In this document: positions 10,919 to 24,505 of the stretch, piece by piece | Layout: every line of letters begins with the position of its first letter | Numbering within the stretch: position 1 is the first letter of the stretch | DNA from: Antitrichia curtipendula | Lineage: Eukaryota > Streptophyta > Bryopsida > Hypnales > Leucodontaceae | DNA: 64,000 bases | NCBI GenBank assembly: GCA_951230915.1 | Contig: OX579636.1 | Span: 26,533,567 to 26,597,566, forward strand | Direction of reading: 5' to 3' | The notes under the pieces: generated by a model | What the model was told of the DNA's origin: nothing | What the model saw: the letters and a program-made list of their open reading frames with translations, nothing else | Databases searched by the model: none | Position numbers and translations under genes: made by a program

Positions 10919-13900
10919 GAAAGAAGTTTTCATTGAATAGTTAATATTGTTAACAATTTTGAAAGTCAATTCTAGTGTAGTAATGATATAAAATATTGAA
11001 ACATTTCAACTATATTTTTAAATCCTTCTTAGGCATGTTTTAAAACTAAATTTTTTTTTGATATTATTCAAATATTTTAGCATTTACATAGATATAATAT
11101 GATTCGTGACAATATATATGCTCATACCTTAGTCAAAAAATACATAGTTGAGGTCTCAATAAGAATCATATTACCCTCATCCAAAGAATATTATAGGTGA
11201 CTAGAATCTCAGAGAATTTATTTAATAAATCCATGGAAACGTCCATTTTAAGGTAGTAGCATCGAAGAAAAATAATGAACAAGAGATGAAATCACATCTT
11301 ACTCCATCAAGAATTTCACCATAACTTTGTTAATTAGAACAAATAATGACTTATTCCATGGGAAGATTCAATGATAAAAATAAGACACCATTTTGATTCA
11401 TGGTAACAAGTGACATGCCAACTCACATTTCAACGGTAAAATTAAGACACCACTTTGATTCATGGTAGCAAGTGACATGCCAACTCACATTTCAACAAAC
11501 AAGCATAGTTATTGATAGAACATGGTGGCTTATGATTTGCCCCAAAGCCACTAAATTGTTTGCCTCTTATTTTGAGGTCCTTCACTCTAATTTCAGCCTT
11601 AATTCCTAAAAGATTAGGTGCTCAAATTTTGAACAACGGATGAATGCAAACACATCCAAATGCACAAAATTATATTTTTTCATCCACAATTTTTTAAGAA
11701 GATTCTTGTGTTAACTATTTAAAATTTGTATGGTATAATATCTAAACACTTTGCTTTGCAAATATTATATTATCCAATAGGTAATAGTAGGTTTGGCCTC
11801 AAAAAATAAAACTTCAAAAACCATTATGATTAGACATAACATTTTGAACTTCAAGGAGAAAAATATTGTGGATATCACAAATATTCACTTGACAATTAAT
11901 TTTAGAAGCTATGATCAATTTTTGACTTCAAATTTTATCAAAAAATATTGGTTTGTATACTAGTTGATCTAACCACATGGTGATATGATGTATGAATCAT
12001 ATTCTACAACTATTATTTGAGAGTCATCATTAAATTTTTATTGTAAGTTGTATTTTATAAATACATCTTCACCTTTTTGGAAATTTAGACTAACACCTAG
12101 TCTTTAAGGGACTAATGATCAAGATACCATTCATTTATTGCAGCTCTTCAATTGCAATCTAGGTTAATGATAGATTGTATTGGTTTTAGATTCATTGACT
12201 GTTATTCTAAAATCTAAGTTGATAATAGATTTTATTGGTTATAGAATCCTTTGGACCTTCACTATGGTAGTATCCTACCAAGCAAGCATGAAATTTGTGT
12301 CAGTTGGTGTCGATACTAGATTTATTTGCTGTATTAGGTATTAGTTGGTGGTTAATAAGCCGACCACTTTTTTGGATTTTAAATTTTTGGATTTAGAATT
12401 CAATTTGAAGTTCCATTGTCATTCAACAATACATTGTTCTTCATAACTTCCTGCAAGTTCTAGAATATATTTTGATTACTTTGTCTATTTGATGTGTTTT
12501 TTATTAGGACTACACATTTGCACCTCTGATTGTTAATTTTACTAGTTGTCAGCTACTAGATGATACATAGTTTGCTATCATTCAAATAAGACTCACAAAT
12601 AGCTTTTGCTTACATTTGAATTTCATCCCTTTACGATATTGGCTCTAGGCTTGTACATTTTACTTTGAAAAAACAAATAATTGATTGTATTATTTTTCAT
12701 TCACTAAAAGCTATGTTTGCAATGGTATTGGCAAGCTATCATGAATTTTGTATAACGCAATTGGATTTGAAACTATTGCTCATGATGTCACTTCTTCAAA
12801 TGCATGTACTAATTCAAAAAACAATCTTAGAAATCAATGCTAATATATTGTACAATACATTAGAAATCCATTATGTGAAGATGGTTGGCACTGCTTATCA
12901 AATATGTTGGCTGGATCCCAATACTCCAAGCAATACTCCCATATGAGTTCATTGCAAATGCCTTTGTAGAAGGAAGTTTATGTTGTATTTTTGTCTTTTC
13001 AAATTTTATGTTTTGATGTTTTCAGCTTTGGGCGGGGTCATCAAATAAATGATTTTGTCTATAATTCATGGATAAGTCCATAAATTAGTTAATTGATAAG
13101 GATTGATGGGGATTACCGTAGTCAAATAGACATAACTGCATTATATCCTAAGTAAAATTTAGATTTAATATAAATTTAACTAGTTTTTGTCAAGAAAAAG
13201 TTCCACCTGGCATTTTGTAATTGGTGTGAGGTGAAATGAATTGAGTTACTTGAGTTTGGCATGTCAATGGGTAACGAAAATGTAGTCCACATTTTGGGTG
13301 ACAGATTTTAGCCTATTAGACATTTGTTTGCACACTCCCACGTGATGCAGAGTATCATATGATATGCTGAAATCCTCCCACAAATAACAGCCCAGTTTGA
13401 GATACCACAGTCTTTACATGGACATTCCGTCCCAAGATAGAATGTGCACTTAGCATGTAAACTTGATTAGTTTGGAAAAAAGTCCAAAGTCCAAGCAAAA
13501 AGGGAGGAAAAAAAACAAAAACAAACTCACAGTGGGAATGCATTGAAAGAAATGCACACCATAACTTTATATGCAATTCTCCTCGGCAACCGAAGGGTGT
13601 GAATCCAGATTGTCCTACATTTGTGTAAAATAGACCTATCTCCAACAAGCTCTTCATTCAACCAGAGTTTTAGTTTTTATAAAAAAATGACATTTCGGTA
13701 TAAAACGTGGCCCCTTGCATACACTTGGGTGGCAGTGACGAAAACCAGTCCATTTGGTTGGGGCTCCTGGACACACCCCATTTCTTCTTTCAGGGTTTGG
13801 ATGTCACCAGATATCAACAAATATTTGATCTCGCTAAAAAGCCTGTCACACAATTTGTTGCAAATTGTTTAGAAACTGTATCGTACTCAAACCAAAACTT

Positions 13901-14303
13901 TTGGGAAGTTTGATTGCATGAGCAGTTGTAAGGAGTTACGCAGACCTCAAGAAAAAAAAAGCCGCTTTGTTGGAGTGCAGCGAGTGAATCATGCAGCAAG
14001 TCAAGTCAAGTCTCCACTCCCTTTTTTCAATTCGATCAGCGTACAGTCCGTTACAGTCGTAATTATCAACCATTTTGAAATCGCTCGATTGACCCCCCGG
14101 CGCCACATTTTGACGATACAAATATCTGGGATAATTGTTACGAGATTAAAAAAAAAACAGTATTGGCAAGCAGGAGCCTAGATCACGCAACCCTCTGGAG
14201 TTGTTCATTACCTTACCTCCAACCAAAACGCAAAAAATAGCAATAGTGCCAGCAGTACTTTGACCCGTATAAGTAAACCAAGTGATCTCATTCATGCAAG
14301 TTA
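10919..14303. other. AT-rich intergenic DNA
   Basis: No gene is recognised. Composition drops sharply in GC right after the transposon terminus. It contains a 62-bp tandem duplication (listed separately). Short frames around 13355-13999 overlap on opposite strands and look accidental. Confidence 0.5.
11369..11495. repeat. 62-bp tandem duplication
   Basis: Two adjacent copies share GACACCA, then C or T-rich TTTGATTCATGGTA and GTGACATGCCAACTCAC. They begin near 11384 and 11446, differing at only a few bases. Confidence 0.8.
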
Positions 14304-14574
14304 AGGTGGGTACACCCAAAACCGCCATTTTTGCTACTGAGCCTAGTTACTACTATTAGATTGGTCAAATTTTCATATACTCTTGTTGGCAAGTGAAAGG
14401 AGGTTCCAACGCACCAAAGAACGTGGCATTTGGACACCGTATGCAAAAGTTATTAAGTGTCAAAGTTTGTTTCTGAAAGCGCTCCATCCAAATAGGTACA
14501 TAACTGATTTTGGAAATGTACACAACCTGTAGATGGCACTTTAAGGTCAGGTGCCATTTGGGGGGTGCCTACCT
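14304..14574 (+). mobile_element. TA-flanked MITE, family F copy 1
   Basis: TA at 14302-14303 and 14575-14576 flank a 271-bp unit whose ends read AGGTGGGTACACCCAAAACC and, inverted, AGGTAGGCACCCCCCAAATG. The interior (about 14330-14470) recurs in diverged form at 26280-26440 and, inverted, at 37165-37338. A second MITE (14579-14877) abuts its right end. Confidence 0.6.
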
Positions 14575-14578
14575 TATA

Positions 14579-14877
14579 GGGTAACTTCACCTAAAATTGC
14601 ATAAATAAGCAATTCAGCCTGGTTCCCTTTTATTATATTGGAAAATCTTTTTGTGGGGTCTTATTGGTAGTCAAAAAAGGATTCTAAATTCTCTTGGAAT
14701 GCATTTAATTTCTTTTTTTGACCTTGTATGAATACACTATGAATTTTTTTAAAGTACTCGAAACAGGATTTGCAGTAACCAAAGCAGTAGACTTTCATGA
14801 ATAGTGGATTGAAGTGCATTTCAGGCGAGCATCTAGACTGCGGTTTTAGAAAGCGGTCAAAATTAGGTGTAGTTGCC
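14579..14877 (+). mobile_element. TA-flanked MITE, family G copy 1
   Basis: A 299-bp unit flanked by TA (14577-14578 and 14878-14879). The ends are inverted: GGGTAACTTCACCTAAAATT and, inverted, GGCAACTACACCTAATTTTG. A shorter relative lies at 24506-24737. It sits against the terminal TA of the F element on its left. Confidence 0.7.
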
Positions 14878-14879
14878 TA

Positions 14880-15894
14880 AAAACGAACCCTCATAGAATT
14901 GTTCAACGCCCTCCACAATCTCCGCCACATGCACAGCACACAATGCAACCTACAAACTTAAAGGACTCAACTCAAAAGGACACAAACTTACAAAACAAAA
15001 AAAACAGCTTCAACTGACACACTTACTTAACAACATTCAAGCTATGCAATGCGCAACAACACAATACAATACTGGATCCAACATGCAATCCAAAAACATT
15101 CAGTTTCGAGCTACTTGCAAAGCTGCACTGGGGCGAAGACTTCCCACTTGCACTGTAGCGGAGTTTTTGCGATTTGAAATAATATTGTGTGAGGCACCAT
15201 GCCTTGGAATTAATGCACCGTGGGGATTGTCCGAGAGTCCATGTTTGCAAGAACCAATGGTGAGAGTTCAGATGGGTGGAGCTCGACCAAAACAAGTCAA
15301 TGAAACCAAATTAATGGACCCTGCTGGGCCGCGGAATGCACGTCGGGCTGGTCACCGAGGAAATCGTGTGTACATATCATTTTCTTTTCTTTTTAAAAAA
15401 AAAAATTTAGATTTAATTTAATTTAATTTAAGAAAAGAGCATTCATTGGGAGGTCAAATTATTACTGTGTAAGACCTCCCCTTTTCACACAAAATTTCAA
15501 GGATGAACGTCTGTAGTTGTGTGTCTTACATAGAAGGATCCTATGTCATCCGTCGGACACTTTTAGGCTGCCACATCTGTGTGAGGTTAATTATTTTTTT
15601 AAGCTTGTAACCAACGACGAGTTAGACCAAGTGTGGATGTTTAAAGCTTAGTCTACGTGGACCATGTTTCTAATAGTGTTAGATGTGCACCTGAGGCATG
15701 GGAAAAAACCAATTCTTTGTAGAGGGAAAGTTTTAAAAATAAGTGTTAGAGCTAGTCAAAGGGAGTTGCATATCTAAAAAATTAGGTTGTTTGGTTGTGT
15801 GATATAAACTACAAACACAACTGGAGTTGAAAAGATGAGTTGGGCATCTCCAGCCAAACATCTTCCAAAGGATTTGTTTACATGCACCTGTCCT
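14880..15894. other. Intergenic DNA with an unassigned 125-residue frame
   Basis: A plus frame at 15044-15421 is open for 125 residues but resembles no family I know and has no supporting domain. A (TTTAA)n-like run lies at about 15411-15431. I do not call a gene. Confidence 0.4.
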
Positions 15895-17890
15895 ATCTAT
15901 TTTTTAAGTAGGGTCATGCAATGTTTGTCATAGATACAATATAAAGTGGACCTAACTTCCATCTTTGTCACCTAGACCTTTTATAAGATAAGATATTGGA
16001 CGTGCACTTGCACCTGTCACTTGCATCTTGTACACCTAACCTTTAAGAATAGAAAAAGGATGTGACAAGAGATTTTTTTAATTTGTGGCAAAGACGTCAG
16101 GTAGAGATGTGTGGACAGGGATGTTAACAAACTGTGGGATCAATGTGAATAGGTGTATCGATGTGAATGTGAAAAAGATGTGATTTGGACAGTGGACAGA
16201 AGATGTGAATAGCACTTGCACCTTGTCATCTTATATACCTGTCAGGTAGAGATGTGTGGACAAGGATGTGAAAAAATGTGAGATTGATGTGAATAGGTAT
16301 ATCATAAATGTGAAAAAGATGTGACTTGGACAGTGTAGAAAAGATGTGAAAAGCACCTACACCTTGTCATCTCGTACACCTGAACCTTTAAGAATAGAAA
16401 AAGGATATGACAAGAGATTTTAAAAATTGTGGCAAAGATGTCAGATAGATACGTATAGATAGGGATGTGAAAAAAATGTGGAATTGATGTAAATAGGTGT
16501 ATCATGAATGTGAAAAGGATGTGACTTGGATAGTGTAGAAAAGATGTGAAAAGCACATCCAAAGGATTTATTTACCTGCACCCATCCTATCCACTTTTGA
16601 AGTAGGAACATGCAATGTTATAAATATAATGTGAAGCGGAATCAACTTCTATGCTTACCATCTACCTTCGGATATCTTACCTTGTAAGAATTGGAAAAAT
16701 ATTGAAGTAGAATTGGGTTCAAAATATGTCATCTCAACCTCATGCACCTAAATCTTTTCAAATAGAAAAATGTGACACGAAAGATGTCAAGTAGAGACAC
16801 ATGGTAGGGATGTGAAAAAGAGGTGGAATTGATGTGAATATGTGTATCATAAAAGTGAAAAAGATGTGATGTGGATGTAAAAAAAGATGTGAAAAGCCAA
16901 GTCTAGTACCTGCACCGCCATTTCATATTGGAACCCTATCCATTTTTTTTGAGTCGGTTCACACAATGTCTTAGATTCAATGTGAAGTATACTTGACTTC
17001 CATATTTACCACCTAGACCTTGGATATCTTACCTTTACGAATTGAAAAAAATTTGAAGTAGGATTGGGATTCAATATGTGTCAATCATCTCACCCTTGTG
17101 CACCTAAATTTTAAGAAATAAAAAAAGATGTGATAGCTTGGATGTAAAAAAAATCTAGCAAAGATGTCAAAGTAGAGATATGTAGCAAGGATGTGAAAAG
17201 ATGGAATTGATGTGAATAGGTGTATCACAAATGGTAAGAGGATGTGACATGGATGTAGAAAAGATGTGAAATCCAAGTTTGGTATAGTTCACCTCACCAT
17301 CATTCTATATTGCTATCCTATCCATTTTTGAAGTAAGGTCATGCAGTGTCATGAATATGATGTGAAGTGAACCTCATTTCTATATTTATTACATGACCTT
17401 GAATATCTTATCCTATAAGAATAAAAAAAATAGTAGAATTTGGCAAAATATGTGTCATCTCGACCTCATGTACATGACCTTTTAAGAATAGAAAATACGT
17501 GACAAGAGATGTAAAAAAATGTGGCAAAGACATCAAGTATAGATGTATAGCAAGGATGAAAAAAAAAGGTGGAATTGATGTGAATAGGTTTATTACAAAT
17601 GTAAAAAGGATATCGCAATCATGTTGAAAAGGTGTAAAAATCCAGGTGTATTATATTTCATCTCATCATCAACCCAATGTCCAACAATTTTGATAGTAGT
17701 TGTTGGATTTACTACTTGGTCCATCAATAATAACATCAAAAAGACCTTCCAAGCAAATTTGTAGGAAAAACATAGAAAATCCAAAAAATGAAGAAAAATA
17801 AGTGGAAAAATGTGGGTTGATGTAAAATGATGAAGAGGTTTAGAATGGATGTGAAAAGGATGTGGCAAAGATATAAGATGATGTAAAATG
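15895..17890. repeat. Degenerate tandem array, unit about 350 bp
   Basis: About five diverged units occur in a row. The marker CCTATCCA or CCTATCTA followed by TTTTTRAAGTAGG and CATGCAATGT recurs near 15890, 16575, 16930 and 17310. A second marker, TTTAAGAATAGAAAA with TGACAAGAGAT, recurs near 16040, 16385, 16750, 17108 and 17470. Within units a short word resembling GATGTGAAAAAGATGTGA is itself reiterated, so the array has repeats within repeats. The minus-strand frames here only translate that repeat. Confidence 0.8.
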
Positions 17891-20570
17891 ATTAAAGTAA
17901 TTTATATGCTACATGGTATGGAATCTAATTGGAAAGATGAGGAAGAGTTATAGGCTTACATTGGGAAGGTGCATAAAAAGAGAGCATTTGAGTTTCAAAA
18001 AGATAAGGCGAGCACATCCAACTAGAGGTTACCTAACAAATTGAAGAAAAAATTACCAAACAAATAATGCAAAAGTGCCCTATGGAAACATTTTATAAAA
18101 CCAACTTTTGAAAGTTATGATTTGGTGTAGAGTCTATAATGATTCACCCTTCAATTGTCCCACGGATCATTTTTTGAAGAATTTTTTTATCTTGTATATT
18201 TATATTTTGTATTTTTATACTATTAAATGTGACTACATTATCATATTAAATATCTACATTCTATAGTATATTTTATATATGAAAAAAGAACCCAATTTCA
18301 ATTCTCTACACACATTTTACAAGACTATATATGGAGTATATGAATATAATGTCCCAGGGAAATTAAACGATCAATAGTAGCTTTGAATTCAATGTTGATT
18401 TTCAGTTTAAAAAGTTGCTAAGTATTGAAATCTTACAAAATTTTAATTATTTTCTATATTTTGAACAACAATTTTAAGTGTTTTTTAAATAGATATTTGG
18501 ATCAAAATTTATGTTGTTTGGACAAAGTAGGCAGCTTTGAGCAATAAGTGCAAAATTCCTTTTCTAATTTTGAAATTCAACCGGTATATAAGCAAACCAA
18601 TTTTGATACATGAATATAAATATATTATGCAATTGTAAAATGCCTTTACTTGTAGTGCTAAAAATACTTTCTGAGAGATGTTAAAGATTGTTGACCTTTT
18701 CAATTAAAATCATATTTTTTTTCCTTTTAAATTCAAATGCTATGATTTTGCAATCTACATGGTCAGAATTTTAGAAATTATTTTTTATATATTCCTATAG
18801 TAATCTAATACAAATTTTGTATAATTGAAGTTCTAATAAAAAAAATTATTTTCGTTTTTTCAATTCATGTCATCTGTGCTCAATGCACTTGAATCTATCC
18901 AATGTTGTTTAATTTGAAATATATCCTAGGTGGTCCTTTAGCAATTAAAAATACATCAATTTATCTATTATATTAAAGCATACATTACTTATCTACCAAA
19001 CTCATCTCCTTTGTAATCCAAAGTAAACTCCTTGTTACCTCTTTTGGGTGCATATGGTAACTTCCAAAAGTAGTTGGCCAGCATATAAATTGTTCTCATA
19101 AATTAAGAAACCGGAATTATGAAGTGAAATTTGGATATGTTTTTGTACTAAGGAGATTATACCTTCATGTGCAATTTCACTTAGAACAGACTATATTTAG
19201 ACCTATTATTATTTGAATAAAATTTCTATATAAAAATAAATTTTTTGTGAGAAACCAAAATATTTCATTTTCTTTTATAGGAAGAATGTACATCTTAATT
19301 AGAATCACATCTTACAAGTTTCATGAAATTTGGATTTTTATTGATTGAAATCTTATTGATTGAAATTTGACCTCAATTTTAATTTTCACTCCATAAATTA
19401 CAAAAAAGATGTTTTTAATATATATAGTTATTTGATGTTACTTTGAATTTTTATTTTATGGAATGAAAAGAAAAAAAAAATGTGATTTTCTAGTTTGTCA
19501 TGGGCTTGTGAAATTCATTTCGTACCTCCACCCTACTTATATTTTTTGGAAGCTATCGTCACGGCAATCAACAAGGAATATTGGCACCATATCCTATATC
19601 AATACCTACATATATACATCAATATACTATATATCCGTATGTGTTTGTACATCATGTATCATATATCTATATGTATATCTATATTTGGTGTGTCATATTT
19701 TGTAAGTACCATATTTTTTAATTGACAATGGGGATTCAATCAAAATTATTTTTTTGTGCAATTCAGATTGACGGCATTGGAAGGACTCAATTTTTTTGAA
19801 GCACATCAACAATGTTAGAATTTTTTGAGTTGGGGATGGCAAGCAAGGCCGGTGTGTATTCATATTTTGTGTGTGTACATAGTGATTAGCTACAGTAAAA
19901 TTAATACCTATAAAGATCCACTGCTTGCATTTTTTTTCAAAATAGGGTGTGCATTAATTGTTCAAAACCAGGATGTTTACATCTTTTTGGTGCATAGCTG
20001 CATAGTCATCTCATTTGTACTATATTTAACTTTCTGCAGATTGAAATATGATTCTAATTGTCTAATAAATAAAAAATTCCTCTCAAAAACAACAGCAGTG
20101 ACACGAAATAATCGTTGCGCTCCCAGTCCTATTATTATTTCTAATCAGTTTGTCACCAATCTCTCCTAACTGAACTGAGCTGCAAATGGGACCGATCTAC
20201 TCCAAAGGCATCATATCAAGGCAGCTGATTTGACGAGACTATTTTTTTTCTGCGCAAGCATAAGCTTTGCGATTCATGTCAGAATTTTTTTTCGTGTGCA
20301 TCAATCAAATCATCCCCAGAAAAAAAAACAGACCTAAGCACTTGGCTAGCGCTGCAGCCGCTGCACTTGTTGTCGGCCACACCACACCCGATTTCTGCAA
20401 AATGGTCGATCGCGCTCTTACAGGTCCGTCGCTTTGAACATGACTGATGTTCCCCCAACAAAACCCAATTCTCAAGTCATAAAATACTCCCCTCAAAACG
20501 TTGCCTTGGAGCTTCGTCCAACTCCCACTTTTTCCCTCGGGAACTGGGTTTCTCGCTTTGTTCCTTCTCT
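17891..20570. other. AT-rich intergenic DNA
   Basis: No gene or element is recognised. Frames at 19463-19725 and 19825-20169 are low in complexity (TATATA- and ATC-rich) and not convincing. GC content rises after about 20200. Confidence 0.5.
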
Positions 20571-20596
20571 CAGACAGACAGACAGACAGACAGACA
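20571..20596. repeat. (GACA)n microsatellite
   Basis: About six perfect copies of the tetranucleotide CAGA/GACA. Confidence 0.95.
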
Positions 20597-20800
20597 AAGG
20601 CTGAGTGAGTACTTATTACACCAGCTTATTATGTTTTATGTTACGGATGGTTTGTATCGTGTCCATTGCCAAAAAAACGAAAATTTTAAAAAACGAAACC
20701 GAGGGCGAGACGACATCGGTGGTGCCATCAACTTAATTTTACTGGTGGACAAGTGGGGACGGAGTTGAGACAAGTTTTGGCAGGGAGGGTTCGAAAGGGG

Positions 20801-20915
20801 AATTTGTTTTTATTGTTTTGTGCAAGAGAATTTGTTTTTATTGTTTTGCGCAAGGATTTGTTTTTATTGCCTTTGTGCAAATAATTTGTTTTTATTGTTT
20901 TGCGCAAGAATTTGT
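20801..20915. repeat. Minisatellite of about 30-bp units, four copies
   Basis: The unit AATTTGTTTTTATTGTTTTG followed by a GCAAG-like tail occurs four times with small length differences. Confidence 0.85.
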
Positions 20916-21686
20916 AAGCTTCTATTGCTCGCTTCTATGTTGCTGCTACTTGGATCCATGCCAGTGAGAGTTCTGGATCCGTAGGAGTAGCCTGAGTTTT
21001 CGCTGATCTGACGAATTGCGCCATGAGCTATGACCGACGTTATAGTAGGTCTTTCTTTGGGGACGACTTTCCTGCCGATCGGCGACTGCTTGAACTAGAG
21101 GACATGAGGTGTAGGCAAGCGTATTACCACCCTGATTTGCAATCTGAATATCTTGGGGCCATTGAATTTCAAGAGGGGCACTTATTTGTTTTTAGTGGGG
21201 TGGGGCTTTGTTTCACAAATCAAACCTAAGTGGAATCATAATTTTTCGATTAAAATTGTAGTTTCTATGAATTTCTGAAGTAGCGTGTCTTGAGATTTCA
21301 AGACCGGACATACAGAGTGGAGTCATGAACGTCCCATAAACAACGGTCCATAACCACCTTTCCATGTATCTATTGGCACTTGAATATTTACCAATAAAGA
21401 ATTGACACATCATCCCTTGTTGGCATTTTATGTATTGATTTTGTCAGAAAATGAATGGTTTCGGATGAATTTTGGGGTGGAATTGGGGCCAAAAGTAGGA
21501 TGATGGAATTAGGTATTTGGCGGAAATGGGCTTGATGATGGACCCTCCTCTCACTCTAACATCACTATCTTGAGGGACAAATTAATAGGCCTCTATTAAA
21601 CGCATTAGACGTGGACACAACATAAAAGATTTTGACAATATATAGGGAAGTGTGCCATTTGAGAATGTGGCATTAGAATAGGTTAC
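20916..21686. other. Intergenic DNA
   Basis: No gene is recognised. A short plus frame at 21023-21229 (68 residues) starts with a polar, protein-like segment (YDRRYSRSFFGDDF), but nothing identifies it and it ends in repeat-like sequence. Confidence 0.35.
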
Positions 21687-21689
21687 TAA

Positions 21690-22150
21690 GAGCATCTCCA
21701 TCAGGTCATAGGGAAATGAACAAGAGGAAGTGAAATTACCATGTTGATTGTGCCTCCTCGGCCCCACCTATAAACCAAGCCCCCACTAGAAGGCATGAAA
21801 TTTGTCCCTATGTACGAGTAGAATCCAAGACCTAGGGTAGACAACTTAATGAATGGATGACATGGCCACCCAAGGTCTCTTTCTTTATGCTGAATTTTTC
21901 AAGGAAACTATATGTTTTCTACAAAAGGGGTTAGGGTTCAAAACTATGAGCTCTTTTCAAGTTTCTTCACATCAAAGGCAAGGCAAGGTCAAACATGTGG
22001 GCCCTACAGCTTCAAGTATGTGAATGACTAAAATTTGGAGAGGGTTGTGTTAAAAAACCTTCAAGTCGTTGACTAGTGGGATTGAGGAAGAAGCCTGATT
22101 ATGGCAAACTCTTTGCAAGGTTAGTATTCTACACCCCAATAGAGATGCTC
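21690..22150. mobile_element. Tourist-like (PIF/Harbinger type) MITE
   Basis: TAA occurs at 21687-21689 and 22151-22153, and the ends are inverted copies starting GAGCATCTC. Three-base TWA duplications are typical of PIF/Harbinger elements, and a GAGCATCTC end is common in plant MITEs. The unit is 461 bp with no transposase. Confidence 0.7.
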
Positions 22151-22153
22151 TAA

Positions 22154-22831
22154 GCATATTGATATGTGGGGTGAGGCACAAACTTGAATCTAACTTCGAA
22201 AATAACTGACTAATTCTTACTTTATAATACACCAACCCTTTACCACCATGTGTCTACTTCAGAACTTTGTAAAACCATGGCAATTCTACTTTCATTCAAA
22301 TGAATTTAGCCTCAGTGAAAACCATAGGTTTTTTAAATAAATAGAATTGCATCTAAGGTATTCATATTGAAAATTACGTGGCAAGGTTGATATAGCCTAA
22401 TAGTATTGGTTGAAAGGAAGTCTTAAAAATCATTCTCACGAAACTCATTGATACCTCTAAGAAAAATTATCAAAATAGTAATCAAATTATTACAAGTTTC
22501 CAAATCCCATAAGCGCTGTTGTATTTAAGGCATTTTATTTCTATCTTAAAGTACTATAACAAAAAAATGGAGATTTTAAATTAATGTTGCATTATATGCT
22601 TGGATTTTAAGAGTATTTTAGAAATCATTAATAAAAATATTTAAAGCTTGAAATACAAATTTTTGTATCATGCACTCAAAATTGTCATTTTTATTACAAA
22701 GAGAGAAAATAAAAATAAAACAGATTTATTTTTTTTACTTTTTGATTATTAGATCTTGCCTTAAATTGTTGTACTTATGTTAATGTGCAAAAAAATATTT
22801 CAAATACATCGACTACAAGAATTGCAAGACA
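22154..22831. other. AT-rich intergenic DNA
   Basis: Nothing is recognised between two MITEs. Confidence 0.5.
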
Positions 22832-23560
22832 CTCCCCCTGTCTCGAAATAAATTTGAGGCTTCTTGGATTAAGGCATAAAGTGCTCCTATTTGGATGGAA
22901 ATGCGTAATTATTGTAGCTTCTACCTAGTAGGCGTGAAAGTTTTGAAGTCAAAAGTTAAGCTGACTATGTTGGAAATGGGATGCAAAATCTTCAATTTTC
23001 CCCTATTTTGCTACCAACTTCAATGCAATGAATTTTGATCATTCTGATGCCAACTCTGGTGTAAAGAACTTTAATTAGTTCCTATGCATTCAACTTTGAT
23101 CACCTCCTATGATTAAACCATGATCAACTCATGCGATGTAATTTTAATCATTTCATTTTAGTCAACTTCAATAAGTTCATGTCATTGTTCTTTGATTAGC
23201 TCATCTGATTCAATTGCAACCAAAGATTGTGATTCAACTTGGATGAGCATTTGTCAACATTCTCTAATATTAAGCTCATGTATTTAAACTATAATTTGAG
23301 CCTATGATTCATCTTTGATCAACTTCTATCAACATTCTTCAATAAGCTTTTGAATTCAAGTACAATCACCTCATGTGATTCAAGTTCAATCATTTTTGGA
23401 TGGTGATTCAACTTTGAATTAGTAGTCACTCTGCATTGCTCAGTTAACACCAACAAGCGCGCCTACCCAATGTTTCATTTCTATAAACCATTGAAACATT
23501 GAATTTAGTTTGAGATAAACAAATGTAGAGAAACACAGATTTATTTTGAAACAAAGGGAG
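22832..23560. mobile_element. Stowaway-like (Tc1/mariner type) element with internal short repeats
   Basis: The left end reads CTCCCCCTGTCTCGAAATAA; the right end, inverted, reads CTCCCTTTGTTTCAAAATAA, the classic Stowaway terminus. TA flanks the right end and a degenerate CA the left. At 729 bp it is long for a MITE. The interior (about 23020-23420) carries a reiterated, diverged word resembling TTCAACTTTGATCAACTCAT. Confidence 0.75.
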
Positions 23561-24505
23561 TATTAGAGTTTGAAACCAAATAAAATGAATTTTTTCCAAC
23601 ACTATCAAATTTTTTATTAGATTTCTATTTTTTTTGGTGTGACATTTTAATTCATATTTGCATGCAAAGTTAGAATTTAATCCTTAAAGAACTAGGGTAC
23701 ATTTGAGGCAAAAATTGTCAAAAATGATCAATTTTTAGGAAAATGATAAACAAATGATGTTTTAATTTGTTTTAGAAATTTAAACATACAAATTGTACAA
23801 AACTACTACAAGAATACATGGAAAAAATTTCAGAAAGTAACTTTGATTGTGAAATTTGATGTGAAAAGAAAAGAAAAACTTTCTAAACTCATCTAGAAAG
23901 GTTTTACAAAATTTAACTCCTTTTAACTGAGATTTTTGCACTTCACATGGTTATTTTCTTTTACAACTACATCCTTTATCATGTCGGTTACATCTTGTCA
24001 GTTTTCAGAAGTAGAGGAGGAATTTTGCACCCCTAACCTAAAGCTTTCAATCTTGCAAGACAAAACTTTGGACAACAATTTTTTTGGTAAAATAATTGTA
24101 CTTCCACTAAGGACATACATGGAAGAGCAATTATGGGTTATTTATAAGATGTTGATGACTTCACTCTATGAATGGTTTTGTAATTTTAGGGCAAATCATT
24201 TCATAAATTTACAAAGATTACAATTTTTATCAAAAAATGATCATTCCACTTGGGTTTGATTTGTGAAACAAGCGTACACCTCTGAAAAATATGCTCCCCT
24301 CTTGAAATTGGCCAAAAAATATTCAAATTGCTAGTTTGTATGGGAATGGGCTTGTCTAGCTTTTGTCAATGCAAAATTGCCTCTTCTTCTGCTTGCCTCC
24401 TCTTCTAGTCAGAGCCCGCAATGATTCAGGACATCAAACTAAATGCAAACTAAAGTTACAAGTTCAAATACATTTCATTCAAAGTTAAAGTGCAACTGAT
24501 ACCAA
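23561..24505. other. AT-rich intergenic DNA
   Basis: A plus frame at 23936-24259 (107 residues) has no recognisable domain. No gene is called. Confidence 0.45.

Noticed and set aside
16302..17868. Several minus-strand frames rich in His, Phe and Ile
   Set aside because: They are translations of the degenerate tandem array and share the same repeated peptide, with no domain.
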